Origin: Nanobdellota archaeon | GTDB lineage: Archaea > Nanoarchaeota > Nanoarchaeia > Parvarchaeales > Parvarchaeaceae | Direction: 5' to 3' | NCBI GenBank assembly: GCA_021852135.1 | Contig: JAJZOB010000048.1 | Coordinates: forward strand, 1-49,168 | DNA: 49,168 nucleotides | In this document: piece by piece, positions 23,960 to 32,404 of the stretch | Position numbering within the stretch: position 1 is the first letter of the stretch | Layout of the letters: every line of letters starts with the position of its first letter | Position numbers and translations under genes: made by a program | The notes under the pieces: generated by a model | Told to the model about the DNA's origin: nothing | Seen by the model: only the letters and a program-made list of their open reading frames with translations | Database searches by the model: none

Positions 23960-24895
23960 ATGCTAGGAAAGAAGGTAAAAAATATAGAGATTAAAAAAGG
24001 AGAGAAGGTTTCTGACTTAGTGAACGCATTTTCAGAGAGTGGGGGGTTCACTGCGAAGAAATTAGCGATAGCTTCCGATATATTTAAAGATATGGAAAAA
24101 GACAGCAAATGCGTGAAATTCCTTTCTTTTCCAGCCGACGTTATATCAACAGGTTTAAGAGGCGTAATAGTGGATTTAGTAAAAAACAAGCTTGTAGATG
24201 TAATAATAACTACCTGCGGAACGCTGGATCATGACCTTGCAAAAGTTTGGAAAGACTACTACGCAGGAACTGAAATGTCGGATGATGCAAAATTAAGGCA
24301 GGAAGGCATAAATCGTTTATATAATATATTCATACCAAATGACAGTTACGGTTATATTCTCGAAGACAAACTTATACCTATACTAAAAGAGGCGGCGGGA
24401 CAGCAAAAAGAATATTCAACAAGTGAGTTAATATCATTTATTGGAAGCAAGATAAGCAAGGAGAAAAATGCAAAAGAGTCGATAGTTTTCTGGGCCTGGA
24501 AAAATAACATACCTATGATAGTTCCAGGCATAACAGACGGAAGTGTAGGTTCACAGATATGGATGTACTCGCAGAAGGACAAAGACTTTAAAATAAATCT
24601 AATAAAAGATGAGGATCTTTTGGCAGGCATAGTCTTTAAGGCAAAGGAGAGCGGAGCTTTAATGCTTGGTGGCGGTATCTCCAAGCATCATACTATCTGG
24701 TGGAACCAATTTAAGAATGGCTTGGATTATGCGATATACATGACTACTGCTGTCGAATGGGACGGCAGTTTGTCAGGCGCAAGGTTAGAAGAAGCAATAT
24801 CTTGGGGCAAGGTTAAGCCCGAAGCAAAGCAGATAACAGTAGAAGGCGATGTTACAATACTGCTCCCATTATTGTATTCTTCTTTTTTGGGGTGA
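23960..24895 (+). CDS. dys: Deoxyhypusine synthase
   Basis: A 311-residue enzyme that transfers the aminobutyl group of spermidine to a lysine of archaeal aIF5A, the first hypusination step. Family hallmarks seen: STGLRG and TTCGTLDHDL (~63-92), an SYGYILED segment, VPGITDGSVGSQIW (~188-201), and the active-site GGGISKHHTIWW with K242 as catalytic lysine. TAVEWDGSLSGA near residue 268 is also diagnostic. Full length. TATA-like CATATTTAAATA lies at about 23928-23940. The following OB-fold gene starts 5 nt after its stop. Confidence 0.97.
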   Translation: MLGKKVKNIEIKKGEKVSDLVNAFSESGGFTAKKLAIASDIFKDMEKDSKCVKFLSFPADVISTGLRGVIVDLVKNKLVDVIITTCGTLDHDLAKVWKDYYAGTEMSDDAKLRQEGINRLYNIFIPNDSYGYILEDKLIPILKEAAGQQKEYSTSELISFIGSKISKEKNAKESIVFWAWKNNIPMIVPGITDGSVGSQIWMYSQKDKDFKINLIKDEDLLAGIVFKAKESGALMLGGGISKHHTIWWNQFKNGLDYAIYMTTAVEWDGSLSGARLEEAISWGKVKPEAKQITVEGDVTILLPLLYSSFLG

Positions 24896-24899
24896 AAAC

Positions 24900-25184
24900 A
24901 TGAAAATATCGGAATTAAAGGACGGAATGAGCGACGTTGATCTGTCGGCAGAAATAACTGAAATAGGAGAAGCAAGAGAGGTAATGACAAAATTCGGCAG
25001 TAACAAAGTCGCTACCGCAAAAATAAAAGATGATAGCGGTGAATGCAAGCTTTCTTTATGGGGAAAGCAAATTGAAATGTTTTCTGTAGGGGATACTGTA
25101 GAGATAAACAAAGGCTACGTTAAATCATTTAGAGACGAGCTGCAGGTCAACGTAGGCAAGGCAGGCTCCATAAGAAAGCTGTGA
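24900..25184 (+). CDS. Small single OB-fold (RPA/SSB-like) protein
   Basis: A 94-residue single OB-fold of the archaeal RPA type (SELKDGMSDVDLSAEITEIGEAREV, then ATAKIKDDSGECKLSLWG and GDTVEINKGYV). It probably binds single-stranded nucleic acid. The ATG at 24900 is preceded by GGGGTGAAAAC, an SD-like match, and lies 5 nt after the dys stop, so it is in the same operon. The open frame upstream overlaps dys and is not coding. It may partner the larger RPA at 26040. Confidence 0.85.
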   Translation: MKISELKDGMSDVDLSAEITEIGEAREVMTKFGSNKVATAKIKDDSGECKLSLWGKQIEMFSVGDTVEINKGYVKSFRDELQVNVGKAGSIRKL

Positions 25185-25185
25185 T

Positions 25186-26037
25186 ATGCTTTATACCTAT
25201 ATATTATCTCTTTTTATAATACTTATTGGATTTTCAGTATATCCATTAATATCAAAAAAATACATAGGCAGCGTTGGCTACAGAAAATTCATACCAATAT
25301 TTCTTGGCTTTTCCGCAATCGGTACTCTCATAATTCCATTTATTATATACAGAAATCTCTCTTTTGATTTGGCGTACCTACCACTTCTTGCGCTTTTAGG
25401 CGCAATGTATACCTTGGGGATGTATCTGATGCTTTATTCAGTAGAGCATTACAATATATCCATAATAAATACAATTGTCGGGTCGCAGGAGGTACTCATA
25501 GCATTATTCAGCAGTATATTCTTCTTCATTTCTGATTTACATTCAATTATATTGCCTTTTTTAATTATAATAGCAGGGATAATATCCCTTTTGTTTAATA
25601 CAAGTGGAAAAGCCAGGTTTTCTAAGTATGTAGTGTTTACATTGATAGCGGTATTGTTATGGGTGTTCATGTGGGTGCTATTTTACACTATAAACACAAA
25701 TCTTCCGTTGCTTTACTACGCGATACTTCAGTCGTTCGCTTTTCTGTTTTGTTTGCCCGTCGCGTTCTTACAGAATAAAAATAAATCAATTATTTATTAC
25801 ATCTCTGATAAAAAGTTCAAGTACATCGTATTAGCAGGTATTCTGAATGGCGTTGCAACAGTTGTTTTCTCCTTTGCTTATAAATTTAATGCAGTTCTAA
25901 CTCCATTTGTTGCTCAGTTAGGAATTCCAATAGTAATAGTGGCATCATTTTTGCTTTTAGGGGAAAGAGCGAAAAGGCTCGGGTTAATAGGAATAACCTT
26001 AATAACTATTGGATCTTTCCTTTACATCTTTGTATAG
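25186..26037 (+). CDS. EamA-type (DMT) transporter
   Basis: A 283-residue membrane protein with about ten hydrophobic segments arranged as two EamA repeats. The repeat ends carry the family's SVEHYNISIINTIVGSQEVLIAL and AYKFNAVLTPFVAQLGIPIVIV segments followed by LGERAKRLGLIGITLITIG. DMT permeases export metabolites or amino acids. It starts immediately after the OB-fold gene, so it is the last gene of the dys unit. It converges with the minus-strand RPA gene (2-nt gap). Confidence 0.85.
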   Translation: MLYTYILSLFIILIGFSVYPLISKKYIGSVGYRKFIPIFLGFSAIGTLIIPFIIYRNLSFDLAYLPLLALLGAMYTLGMYLMLYSVEHYNISIINTIVGSQEVLIALFSSIFFFISDLHSIILPFLIIIAGIISLLFNTSGKARFSKYVVFTLIAVLLWVFMWVLFYTINTNLPLLYYAILQSFAFLFCLPVAFLQNKNKSIIYYISDKKFKYIVLAGILNGVATVVFSFAYKFNAVLTPFVAQLGIPIVIVASFLLLGERAKRLGLIGITLITIGSFLYIFV

Positions 26038-26039
26038 TA

Positions 26040-26939
26040 TTAAGAAAGGTTATATTCCGTTCTAGAAATTTTTCTTGCAGTCAATGAATAACTATCATTA
26101 AATTTATTCATTTTTGCGCTTATATTTACTTGGTATAAGCCAAATGAAATATCATTTAGTTTTTCTTTTATGTCTTGGCTTTGTGAAAGCTTCAAAAGAG
26201 AATCTGCTTGCCTGTCAAAGAATGTTATGCTTGAACTGTAAATTCCATCGTCAAATATCCCTCTTATCCGTAAAGTTTTTGACAATGCTTTGTCCTTGTG
26301 GACATCACATTCAACGTCTACTTTCTTTTTGCAGATATTGCACCTTATTAGGTATATATCCTCTGAGAAAAGTCTCGTTATAAAACCGTTTATATCCGCC
26401 GACTCTCCATCCTTTATGTCTCTTATTTTTTTGTACACCGTCTTTATTTTCTCTCTCTCTTGAGTAATAGTTGAATTTATAGATATTGCACTTCCACTCC
26501 CCAGATTTAATTCTATGATTCCATTAAATGGATTTTCTTTTGAGTATGCATTTGCTATCGATATGCTCTCTCCGTCTGGGCTGTTTATTATCTTGTCAAT
26601 ATAATTTTCATTCCAAGTTACTACTGGCATTTCACCAGTTTCATCCTCTATAACAAAATTCATAACCCTTGCTTCTCTTCCTTTTACTGTTACCTTTCTT
26701 GGTGGAAACTTCCTTTTTATTTTTGCAGATAAGTTTACGTGGTTTATTCTCTGGTTTATCTCCTTTATCTTGTAATCTCGTTTAATTGGTATAATACCGT
26801 TTTCAGTTGCCAGCATCCTTAATATTGCGTCTTCAGTTAACTCAGGAAACTGCTTTTTTCTTTGCCTTATAATATCAAGTATTTCTTCCTTAGACTTATT
26901 GCTTTTTTCATTTATCTTGTCGATTATCCATTCTTCCAT
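26040..26939 (-). CDS. RPA-like ssDNA-binding protein with zinc finger
   Basis: A 299-residue replication protein A-type protein. It has an N-terminal helical segment (~1-60), an OB-fold with KVTVKGREARVMNFVIEDETGEMPVVTW (~83-110), a second region (~165-220) with a CNICKKKVDVECDVH zinc-binding motif, and a C-terminal OB-like part. It likely coats single-stranded DNA in replication and repair. Its ATG overlaps the stop of the upstream phosphohexomutase gene by 1 nt (TAATG), so both are in one operon. Confidence 0.85.
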   Translation of the reverse strand: MEEWIIDKINEKSNKSKEEILDIIRQRKKQFPELTEDAILRMLATENGIIPIKRDYKIKEINQRINHVNLSAKIKRKFPPRKVTVKGREARVMNFVIEDETGEMPVVTWNENYIDKIINSPDGESISIANAYSKENPFNGIIELNLGSGSAISINSTITQEREKIKTVYKKIRDIKDGESADINGFITRLFSEDIYLIRCNICKKKVDVECDVHKDKALSKTLRIRGIFDDGIYSSSITFFDRQADSLLKLSQSQDIKEKLNDISFGLYQVNISAKMNKFNDSYSLTARKISRTEYNLS

Positions 26940-28210
26940 TATTTTATAATTGAATTTACAACATTCTTTATTTTTCTGTAAGCTTCTTCGTCCTTTCCCT
27001 CATAATATACCCGTAGTATCGGTTCGGTGTTAGATTTCCTGAACAGCATAAATCCTTGCTCGTTTATTACTTTTATTCCGTCTATTCTTTCAATCTTTCC
27101 GTATTTAATCGCTTCTTTTTCTATTTTATTCATTTTAGCGGTTCTTTTCGATTCATTTTCAAATGGAATGGACATTGAACCGAAATATACTGTTGGAAAT
27201 TCATTAACAAGCTGGCTTAGTTTCTTTTTGGTCTTATTTAGAATATTAGCTAGCAGTATCCCTCCCAATAATCCATCTGAAAAAGGAAAATACTTTGCAA
27301 AATAGTAATGTGAAGCAGTCTCTACACCCAAGTCGAATTTTTTGTTTACAAGTCTTTTTTCTAGGTTTGGCCTACCAACTTTTGAGTAAGTGATTTTTGC
27401 AAATTCTTCGAGATGCAAGGAGCAAGATACTGTAGCTACGACTTTTCTGAGTTTTAGGTATTTTATGAATATCATTGTTATAACCATAGGATCTACAAAT
27501 TTACCTGTTTCATCTACGAAAGCTACTCTGTCGCCGTCACCATCAAATTGCATTCCTAAATCTAGACTGTTTTCTTTAACCATCTTACCCAATCCAATTG
27601 CATTTTCTTTTATTGGCTCAGGAGCTTTGCCATAAAAATCGCTATCAGGCTTAGGATGCAAAAGCTTTACCTTGCAGCCGAGCCTTTCAAAAATATCCGG
27701 GGCTATACTTGTTGTCGAACCGCCCATGCTGTCTATCCCAACATTTAGATCGAGTTTTCCGATTCCTTTAGTTATGTAAGATATATACCTCTCATAATAA
27801 TCCTCTTCTACTAAATTACCAACTTTTTCAGTGAACTTACCTTTGTCATACGCAATCTTTATTTTTTCTGGCGTTACGGTAACACCTTTGTTGTAAGGCA
27901 ACAGTCCGGTATACTTTGCTGGATTGTGCGATGCTGTTATGCATAGCCCATTTGTTTTTTCAATAAATGAAGCAAACACCGGTATCATTATTGGTCCCAA
28001 CCCCAAATCCACAACATCTTTTCCGCTTTCAACCAAGCCTTTTTTAACGAAGTCTCTTATCGCTAGGCTGCCTATTCTGTTGTCGTATCCTAAGAATACC
28101 CTCTTTCCTTTCAAGGCAGTTGCAATGGCCCTGCTTATCTTGTATGCTTTTTCTTCATCTATTTCTTGGGGATACAATCCACGTATGTCATATTCCTTAA
28201 ATATTTCCAT
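26939..28210 (-). CDS. Phosphomannomutase/phosphoglucomutase
   Basis: A 423-residue alpha-D-phosphohexomutase interconverting sugar 1- and 6-phosphates for nucleotide-sugar and glycan synthesis. The phosphoserine motif is TASHNPAKYTG (S94), the metal loop is DGDGDR (223-228), the sugar loop is GVETASHYY instead of the common GExSGH, and the phosphate loop is RKSNTEPILRVYYEG near the C-terminus. All four domains are present. Substrate preference cannot be read from the sequence; the altered sugar loop may shift it. Its product would feed the glycosyltransferases at 40-43 kb. Confidence 0.93.
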   Translation of the reverse strand: MEIFKEYDIRGLYPQEIDEEKAYKISRAIATALKGKRVFLGYDNRIGSLAIRDFVKKGLVESGKDVVDLGLGPIMIPVFASFIEKTNGLCITASHNPAKYTGLLPYNKGVTVTPEKIKIAYDKGKFTEKVGNLVEEDYYERYISYITKGIGKLDLNVGIDSMGGSTTSIAPDIFERLGCKVKLLHPKPDSDFYGKAPEPIKENAIGLGKMVKENSLDLGMQFDGDGDRVAFVDETGKFVDPMVITMIFIKYLKLRKVVATVSCSLHLEEFAKITYSKVGRPNLEKRLVNKKFDLGVETASHYYFAKYFPFSDGLLGGILLANILNKTKKKLSQLVNEFPTVYFGSMSIPFENESKRTAKMNKIEKEAIKYGKIERIDGIKVINEQGFMLFRKSNTEPILRVYYEGKDEEAYRKIKNVVNSIIK

Positions 28211-28250
28211 AGGTTATATTGTCTACAATACTATAAAACAATTAATTAAA

Positions 28251-29273
28251 TTATCCATTAACTATTTTACCAACAGCAATCTTTAGCTGGTTTATGCTTT
28301 CTTCCTTTTCTGCATTAAGGTCATTAAAGAAAGGCAGTTTTGCAAGAATTGGGAGATCAAGCTTTGTATCTTTGCTCCCTATCTCATTTTTTTCTCCGCA
28401 ATGTTTACATACAAAATAGCTCATGTTCTCTATAACACCGATTACTGGGATGTTTAGGCTTTTGGCAACCACAATCGTTTTCTTCCCTATTAAGTTGGAA
28501 AGTTCCTGTGGAGTCGTAATCACAACCGTTCCGTCAACAGGTATTGACTGAAAGACGGTTATAGGTGCATCACTAGTCCCAGGGGGCAAATCCAAGAAAA
28601 GTATGTCTAAATTACCCCAATTAGTGTCATTATACATCTGTTTTATTGCGCTGGAAACTAATGGCCCACGCCATATTATTGCTTCTACATCGGTTAGCGT
28701 ATCAACTGCCATAATCTTTATCCCATCCTTTATTATAGGGGTTATCTTTCCTTCCTCATTAGCATAAGCTCTTTCTTTTAAATTGAACAAAGAAGTTATT
28801 GAAGGCCCAGAGATATCGCAGTCAAGTATTCCCGTACTATAATTCATTGAATTTGCAGTTTCTGCAAGTAATTTTACAATAGTACTTTTTCCAACCCCCC
28901 CCTTAGCAGAGTAAACCGCTATTATTTTCCTTATGCTTTTTTTCTCGTACCTTTCTATGCTCTGCGGCATTTGAATTTGTTCCTTTCTTACAACTTCCTT
29001 TATGTCTTCCAACTCCCTTTTCGACATGAATCCGAAGTTTACTTCTACATTGTTGTATCCTTTCTCTTTAAGCGCTTTTTTAACGTCTTTTTCTATTGTT
29101 GAGGATAAAGGACAGCCTGGCACGGTTAATTTCACATTTACTTTTATTTTTCCATTGTCTTCTTCAATGGATTCTACCATTCTAAGCTTAACTATGCTTA
29201 TGCCTATTTCAGGGTCTTTTATAGGTTCAATTAAGTCAATGATATCTTTGAGTCTTTGGCCTTCTAATCTCAT
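28251..29273 (-). CDS. mrp: Mrp/NBP35-type Fe-S carrier ATPase with MIP18 domain
   Basis: A 340-residue P-loop Fe-S carrier (ApbC/Nbp35 family). An N-terminal MIP18/DUF59 domain (~1-85, with VPGCPLS) precedes a deviant Walker A, KGGVGKS at 124-130, and a FVCKHCGE motif (CxxC, ~293-296) that bridges a cluster at the dimer interface. It lies 18 nt after radA on the same strand, with an SD-like GGTG a few nt before the start. It would deliver clusters made by SufS-SufU. Confidence 0.95.
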   Translation of the reverse strand: MRLEGQRLKDIIDLIEPIKDPEIGISIVKLRMVESIEEDNGKIKVNVKLTVPGCPLSSTIEKDVKKALKEKGYNNVEVNFGFMSKRELEDIKEVVRKEQIQMPQSIERYEKKSIRKIIAVYSAKGGVGKSTIVKLLAETANSMNYSTGILDCDISGPSITSLFNLKERAYANEEGKITPIIKDGIKIMAVDTLTDVEAIIWRGPLVSSAIKQMYNDTNWGNLDILFLDLPPGTSDAPITVFQSIPVDGTVVITTPQELSNLIGKKTIVVAKSLNIPVIGVIENMSYFVCKHCGEKNEIGSKDTKLDLPILAKLPFFNDLNAEKEESINQLKIAVGKIVNG

Positions 29274-29291
29274 GTTTCACCACAAAATGGC

Positions 29292-30329
29292 TTATTTTTT
29301 CTTTTCTTCTTCTATATCCATTATTCCGTTGGATGTAATTTCAAAAGAAGCTTCTCCTTCAGGCAAGCTTGGTGAGTCCACTAGCTTTGCAACCCTTGAG
29401 CCTTTCTTACCTTTTCTTAAGTATATCCTGTAAGTAGCTACGTGTCCGATTATATGCCCGCCAACAGCCGCTGTTGGATCTCCAAACATTACATCTGGCC
29501 TAGCCATTACTTGGTTCGTTATGTAAACTGCTACATTGAAACGGTCAGCTAGTCTTTGAAGGTTATGTAGAACTACATTCACTTTCTGTTGTCTATCCGC
29601 TAATGTTCCTCTACCCACATATTCTGCACGAAACAGGGCCATCATACTGTCCACTACTATTAATTTTATCTTAGGGTCTGCATTTATTAACTCAGGTATT
29701 TTATCAACCAAAAGAACTTGGTGGTCAGAAGAATACGCTCTTCCTATCTTTATGTTTTGCAAAGCCTGTTTTGGATCAAGGCCCTTTACTGCTGCCAATT
29801 GCTCGATTCTTGCTGGCCTGAATGTCCCTTCTGTGTCAATCCATATTGCATGGCCCTCTAACCCTCCTTTCTCTAAAGGCAACTGCACATTGACAGATAG
29901 TTGAAACGCAAGTTGACTTTTACCTGAACCGTATTCACCATAGCATTCAGTTATTGATTGTGTTTCTACTCCCCCGCCTAACAAAATATTAAGGGCCTCA
30001 CTGCCGGTAGATATCCTTTGCACGCTTTTTCTCTTGTCTTCAAACTCTAGTCCAGACATGAAGTTCATTTTCGACGCTTCTCTTGCTTCAGCCACTATTT
30101 TCCTTGCTGTAGGTTCTCCTATTCCGCAGGCTTCTACCAAAACCAAGGGATTTGCGGTTGCAAGTGCTATTATGTCTTGGTAACCGGCATTCCTTATCTT
30201 TGAAGCAATAGTGCTGCCGACTCCCGGCAAATCTTTTATGTCTTTGTATTCAAAGTCAGAATGTATCTCCTCTGTAGTTTCTTCATTATCATTTTCTTCT
30301 TCAGTGTGTTCAATTTCATCTTCTTCCAT
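29292..30329 (-). CDS. radA: RadA recombinase
   Basis: A 345-residue archaeal RecA-family strand-exchange protein. An acidic N-terminus (1-30) precedes a helix-hairpin-helix domain (~31-85: IKDLPGVGSTIASKIRNAGY). Walker A is GEYGSGKS at 131-138 with Ser where RadA usually has Thr, and Walker B is LIVVDSMMALF. MARPDVMFGDPTAAVGGHI is a diagnostic stretch of RadA/Rad51. Typical length. A GAGGT Shine-Dalgarno lies just before the start, and the Lrp-like gene ends 7 nt upstream, so it is in one operon with that gene and mrp. Confidence 0.97.
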   Translation of the reverse strand: MEEDEIEHTEEENDNEETTEEIHSDFEYKDIKDLPGVGSTIASKIRNAGYQDIIALATANPLVLVEACGIGEPTARKIVAEAREASKMNFMSGLEFEDKRKSVQRISTGSEALNILLGGGVETQSITECYGEYGSGKSQLAFQLSVNVQLPLEKGGLEGHAIWIDTEGTFRPARIEQLAAVKGLDPKQALQNIKIGRAYSSDHQVLLVDKIPELINADPKIKLIVVDSMMALFRAEYVGRGTLADRQQKVNVVLHNLQRLADRFNVAVYITNQVMARPDVMFGDPTAAVGGHIIGHVATYRIYLRKGKKGSRVAKLVDSPSLPEGEASFEITSNGIMDIEEEKKK

Positions 30330-30336
30330 TTTTACC

Positions 30337-30585
30337 TCACTTTACCTTGTTTAATACTATAGTAGTGTCAGTTCTACCGACACCTTTTTCTTTTCTTAGC
30401 TGTGAAACAACAAAGTTTGAAAGCTCCTCTATGTTGCTGTATTTTAACCTTATTAATAAATCCCACTGCCCGCTTATTAACATTACCTCAGTTACTTTTT
30501 CGTCACTACTGACGGCCTTGGCTATTTCTATTGCCGAAGATCCCTGAGAAACCTCAACGAATATAAGCGCTTCCATCTGTTCCAT
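30337..30585 (-). CDS. Stand-alone Lrp/AsnC ligand-binding (RAM) domain
   Basis: An 82-residue protein consisting only of the alpha-beta RAM domain of Lrp/AsnC regulators (EALIFVEVSQGSS..., SGQWDLLIRLKYSNIEELSNFV). The DNA-binding helix-turn-helix is absent. Such domains oligomerise and bind amino acids, and may modulate full-length Lrp proteins. First gene of the unit with radA and mrp, 7 nt before radA. Confidence 0.9.
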   Translation of the reverse strand: MEQMEALIFVEVSQGSSAIEIAKAVSSDEKVTEVMLISGQWDLLIRLKYSNIEELSNFVVSQLRKEKGVGRTDTTIVLNKVK

Positions 30586-30645
30586 ACCCCTTTAAAGTTC
30601 TACGTGTATTTATAATTTTTATTTATAACCAAAAATAAACTGATA

Positions 30646-30657
30646 AGTACTTAAATA
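30646..30657 (+). promoter_or_regulatory. BRE/TATA for the gene at 30679
   Basis: AGTACTTAAATA, about 25 nt before the ATG at 30679, indicating a leaderless transcript. Confidence 0.5.
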
Positions 30658-30678
30658 CTAAATAATTAATTTATAATT

Positions 30679-31068
30679 ATGGAAAGAGCATACACTCGTT
30701 CATTATTGGAGGCATATTTTTCATCTAAGGGAAACGAATGGAAAACCAGGAAAGGCAGCGTCGGCGAGTACATAAAATCTCTTGGTAAGGATGGTTTGGT
30801 TGCAGAGTTTAAGGCCGATCCAAATTTCAAGAATGTACAGCTATTTATGGATCACTTAAACGACGATATAACTGCCATAATAAAAGGAGATCTGCAGAAT
30901 TTTATAAAACCAGAGGTTGAATTAAGTGATTATCTGACAGATACTGGTAATGTTCTTATAAGTTCAATAGAAGATGCTACAAAAGTGACTGTAGATCCTG
31001 GTATCAAAATGTTTTTAATAGCCTTGGTTCTTTTGAGCGCGATGCTCGGCGCTTATGGTCATCAATGA
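30679..31068 (+). CDS. Hypothetical tail-anchored protein
   Basis: A 129-residue protein with a soluble ~105-residue helical domain and a single hydrophobic C-terminal helix (MFLIALVLLSAMLGAY), which suggests a tail anchor with the domain in the cytoplasm. No family recognised. The 133 nt after it, up to the convergent peroxiredoxin gene, hold nothing I can identify. Confidence 0.6.
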   Translation: MERAYTRSLLEAYFSSKGNEWKTRKGSVGEYIKSLGKDGLVAEFKADPNFKNVQLFMDHLNDDITAIIKGDLQNFIKPEVELSDYLTDTGNVLISSIEDATKVTVDPGIKMFLIALVLLSAMLGAYGHQ

Positions 31069-31201
31069 TTTTTATTAGTATCAAAAATCGACTAGTCCGT
31101 TAAATACCAGTAATTGCGGACATTCTTAAAGCTGTTAACTTCTAAACCAGAATCATATAAAAATTCAAATGGAATGAAAAATACTGAAATAAACTTACGA
31201 T

Positions 31202-31792
31202 CTAAAGTTTTCCTATGTCCTTTACGGTATCAACATCCATGGTTTTTACCGTTTCGGTTGATTTTGCTACCGCTGGTACTATACATATGTGGCCTGCAGA
31301 TTCCTTTGCATTGTATATTGCTTTAAGGCCTTTCAATGCAAACATTAAATGACCGATGTCCTTTCCAAGTGCATCGTTGAAAATGGAATAATACTGTAGC
31401 CTTCCATCTGGATCTATGATTACCATTCCTCTTCTGGCCCCGCCAGTCTCGCTATTTAGGAAACCATAATTGGTTATTATCTCCTTTTTAGGGTCTTCTA
31501 TCATAGGTATCTTGCTTTTGCTTACCCTTGGAGAGGCCTGAACCCACCCCTTATGTGAAAACACTGTATCGGCGCTTATAACAAATACTGCGACATCTTC
31601 GCTTTGAAATTCGCTGTATTTTTCCATCAATGCCTCAATATCCGTAGCACATACAAATGTGAAATCCCCTGGGTAAAAAGTTAAGAGAACCCATTTTCCA
31701 CGGTAGCTTTTCAAGTCAACCACCTTTATTTCATCGCTGTCTGGAAAATATGCCTTTTCCTTAAATTCAAATACTTCTTTTCCTATTTCCAT
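31202..31792 (-). CDS. AhpC/Prx-type 2-Cys peroxiredoxin
   Basis: A 196-residue thiol peroxidase. The peroxidatic cysteine is C48 in FTFVCATDIEA; the usual FVCPTE has Pro, here Ala. The candidate resolving cysteine is C170 in GHICIVPA, replacing the VCPANW motif of classical AhpC. The conserved arginine region (TGGARRGMVIIDPDG) is present. It reduces hydrogen peroxide and organic peroxides in the cytoplasm. The reductant partner is not evident nearby. Confidence 0.9.
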   Translation of the reverse strand: MEIGKEVFEFKEKAYFPDSDEIKVVDLKSYRGKWVLLTFYPGDFTFVCATDIEALMEKYSEFQSEDVAVFVISADTVFSHKGWVQASPRVSKSKIPMIEDPKKEIITNYGFLNSETGGARRGMVIIDPDGRLQYYSIFNDALGKDIGHLMFALKGLKAIYNAKESAGHICIVPAVAKSTETVKTMDVDTVKDIGKL

Positions 31793-31922
31793 ATTACTTC
31801 CTAGAATTATTACATTGTAACATAAGCATTCACAGTTTAAATATTTTTGAAAGGTTAATCTGTATAAATAATTGTATTGGCGTTTGGATAAATTATTTAT
31901 TATAACACTAAACTATACTCTT

Positions 31923-32402
31923 GTGGTAAGACCAAGTTGGGATGAATATTTTACTGAGATAACAAAAAAAGTGGCAGAGAGATCAACCTGTGACAGAGGG
32001 CATGCTGCCTGCGTTATGGTAAAGGAAAACAGAATTCTGGCTACTGGCTATGCAGGTTCACCCAAGGGAATGCCGCATTGCGACGATGTCGGCCACATGT
32101 TGAGGAAGCAGTATGACAATGAAACTGGGGAGATAACTACGCACTGTGTCAGAACAGTACATGCAGAACAGAATGCAATAACACAGGCTGCAAAATTCGG
32201 TGTTTCTCTCGATGGTTCAACAGCTTACGTAACAATGGAACCTTGCTTCACATGTGCAAAAATGCTTGTTCAAGTAGGCGTTAAAAGAGTCGTTGCATTT
32301 AAAAAGTATCATGATGATAAAGATACTGTTGAACTTTTCAGTAAATCAGGCATACCTTTAGAAGTAAAGGAAGACAAAGAAGAAGAATACTCAAACAAAT
32401 AA
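31923..32402 (+). CDS. Deoxycytidylate (dCMP) deaminase
   Basis: A 159-residue zinc deaminase that makes dUMP for thymidylate synthesis. RPSWDEYF is the standard start of the family; TVHAEQNAI provides His and the catalytic Glu, and PCFTCAKM the two zinc cysteines. An upstream TTG at 31872 would add 17 residues that do not match the family, so I take the GTG at 31923, with an AT-rich TATA-like stretch about 25 nt before it. It ends 2 nt from the convergent NadM gene. Confidence 0.93.
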   Translation: MVRPSWDEYFTEITKKVAERSTCDRGHAACVMVKENRILATGYAGSPKGMPHCDDVGHMLRKQYDNETGEITTHCVRTVHAEQNAITQAAKFGVSLDGSTAYVTMEPCFTCAKMLVQVGVKRVVAFKKYHDDKDTVELFSKSGIPLEVKEDKEEEYSNK

Positions 32403-32404
32403 AG

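Noticed and set aside
31114..31326. Plus-strand ORF of 70 codons
   Set aside because: Most of it is antisense to the peroxiredoxin gene and it has no conserved features.
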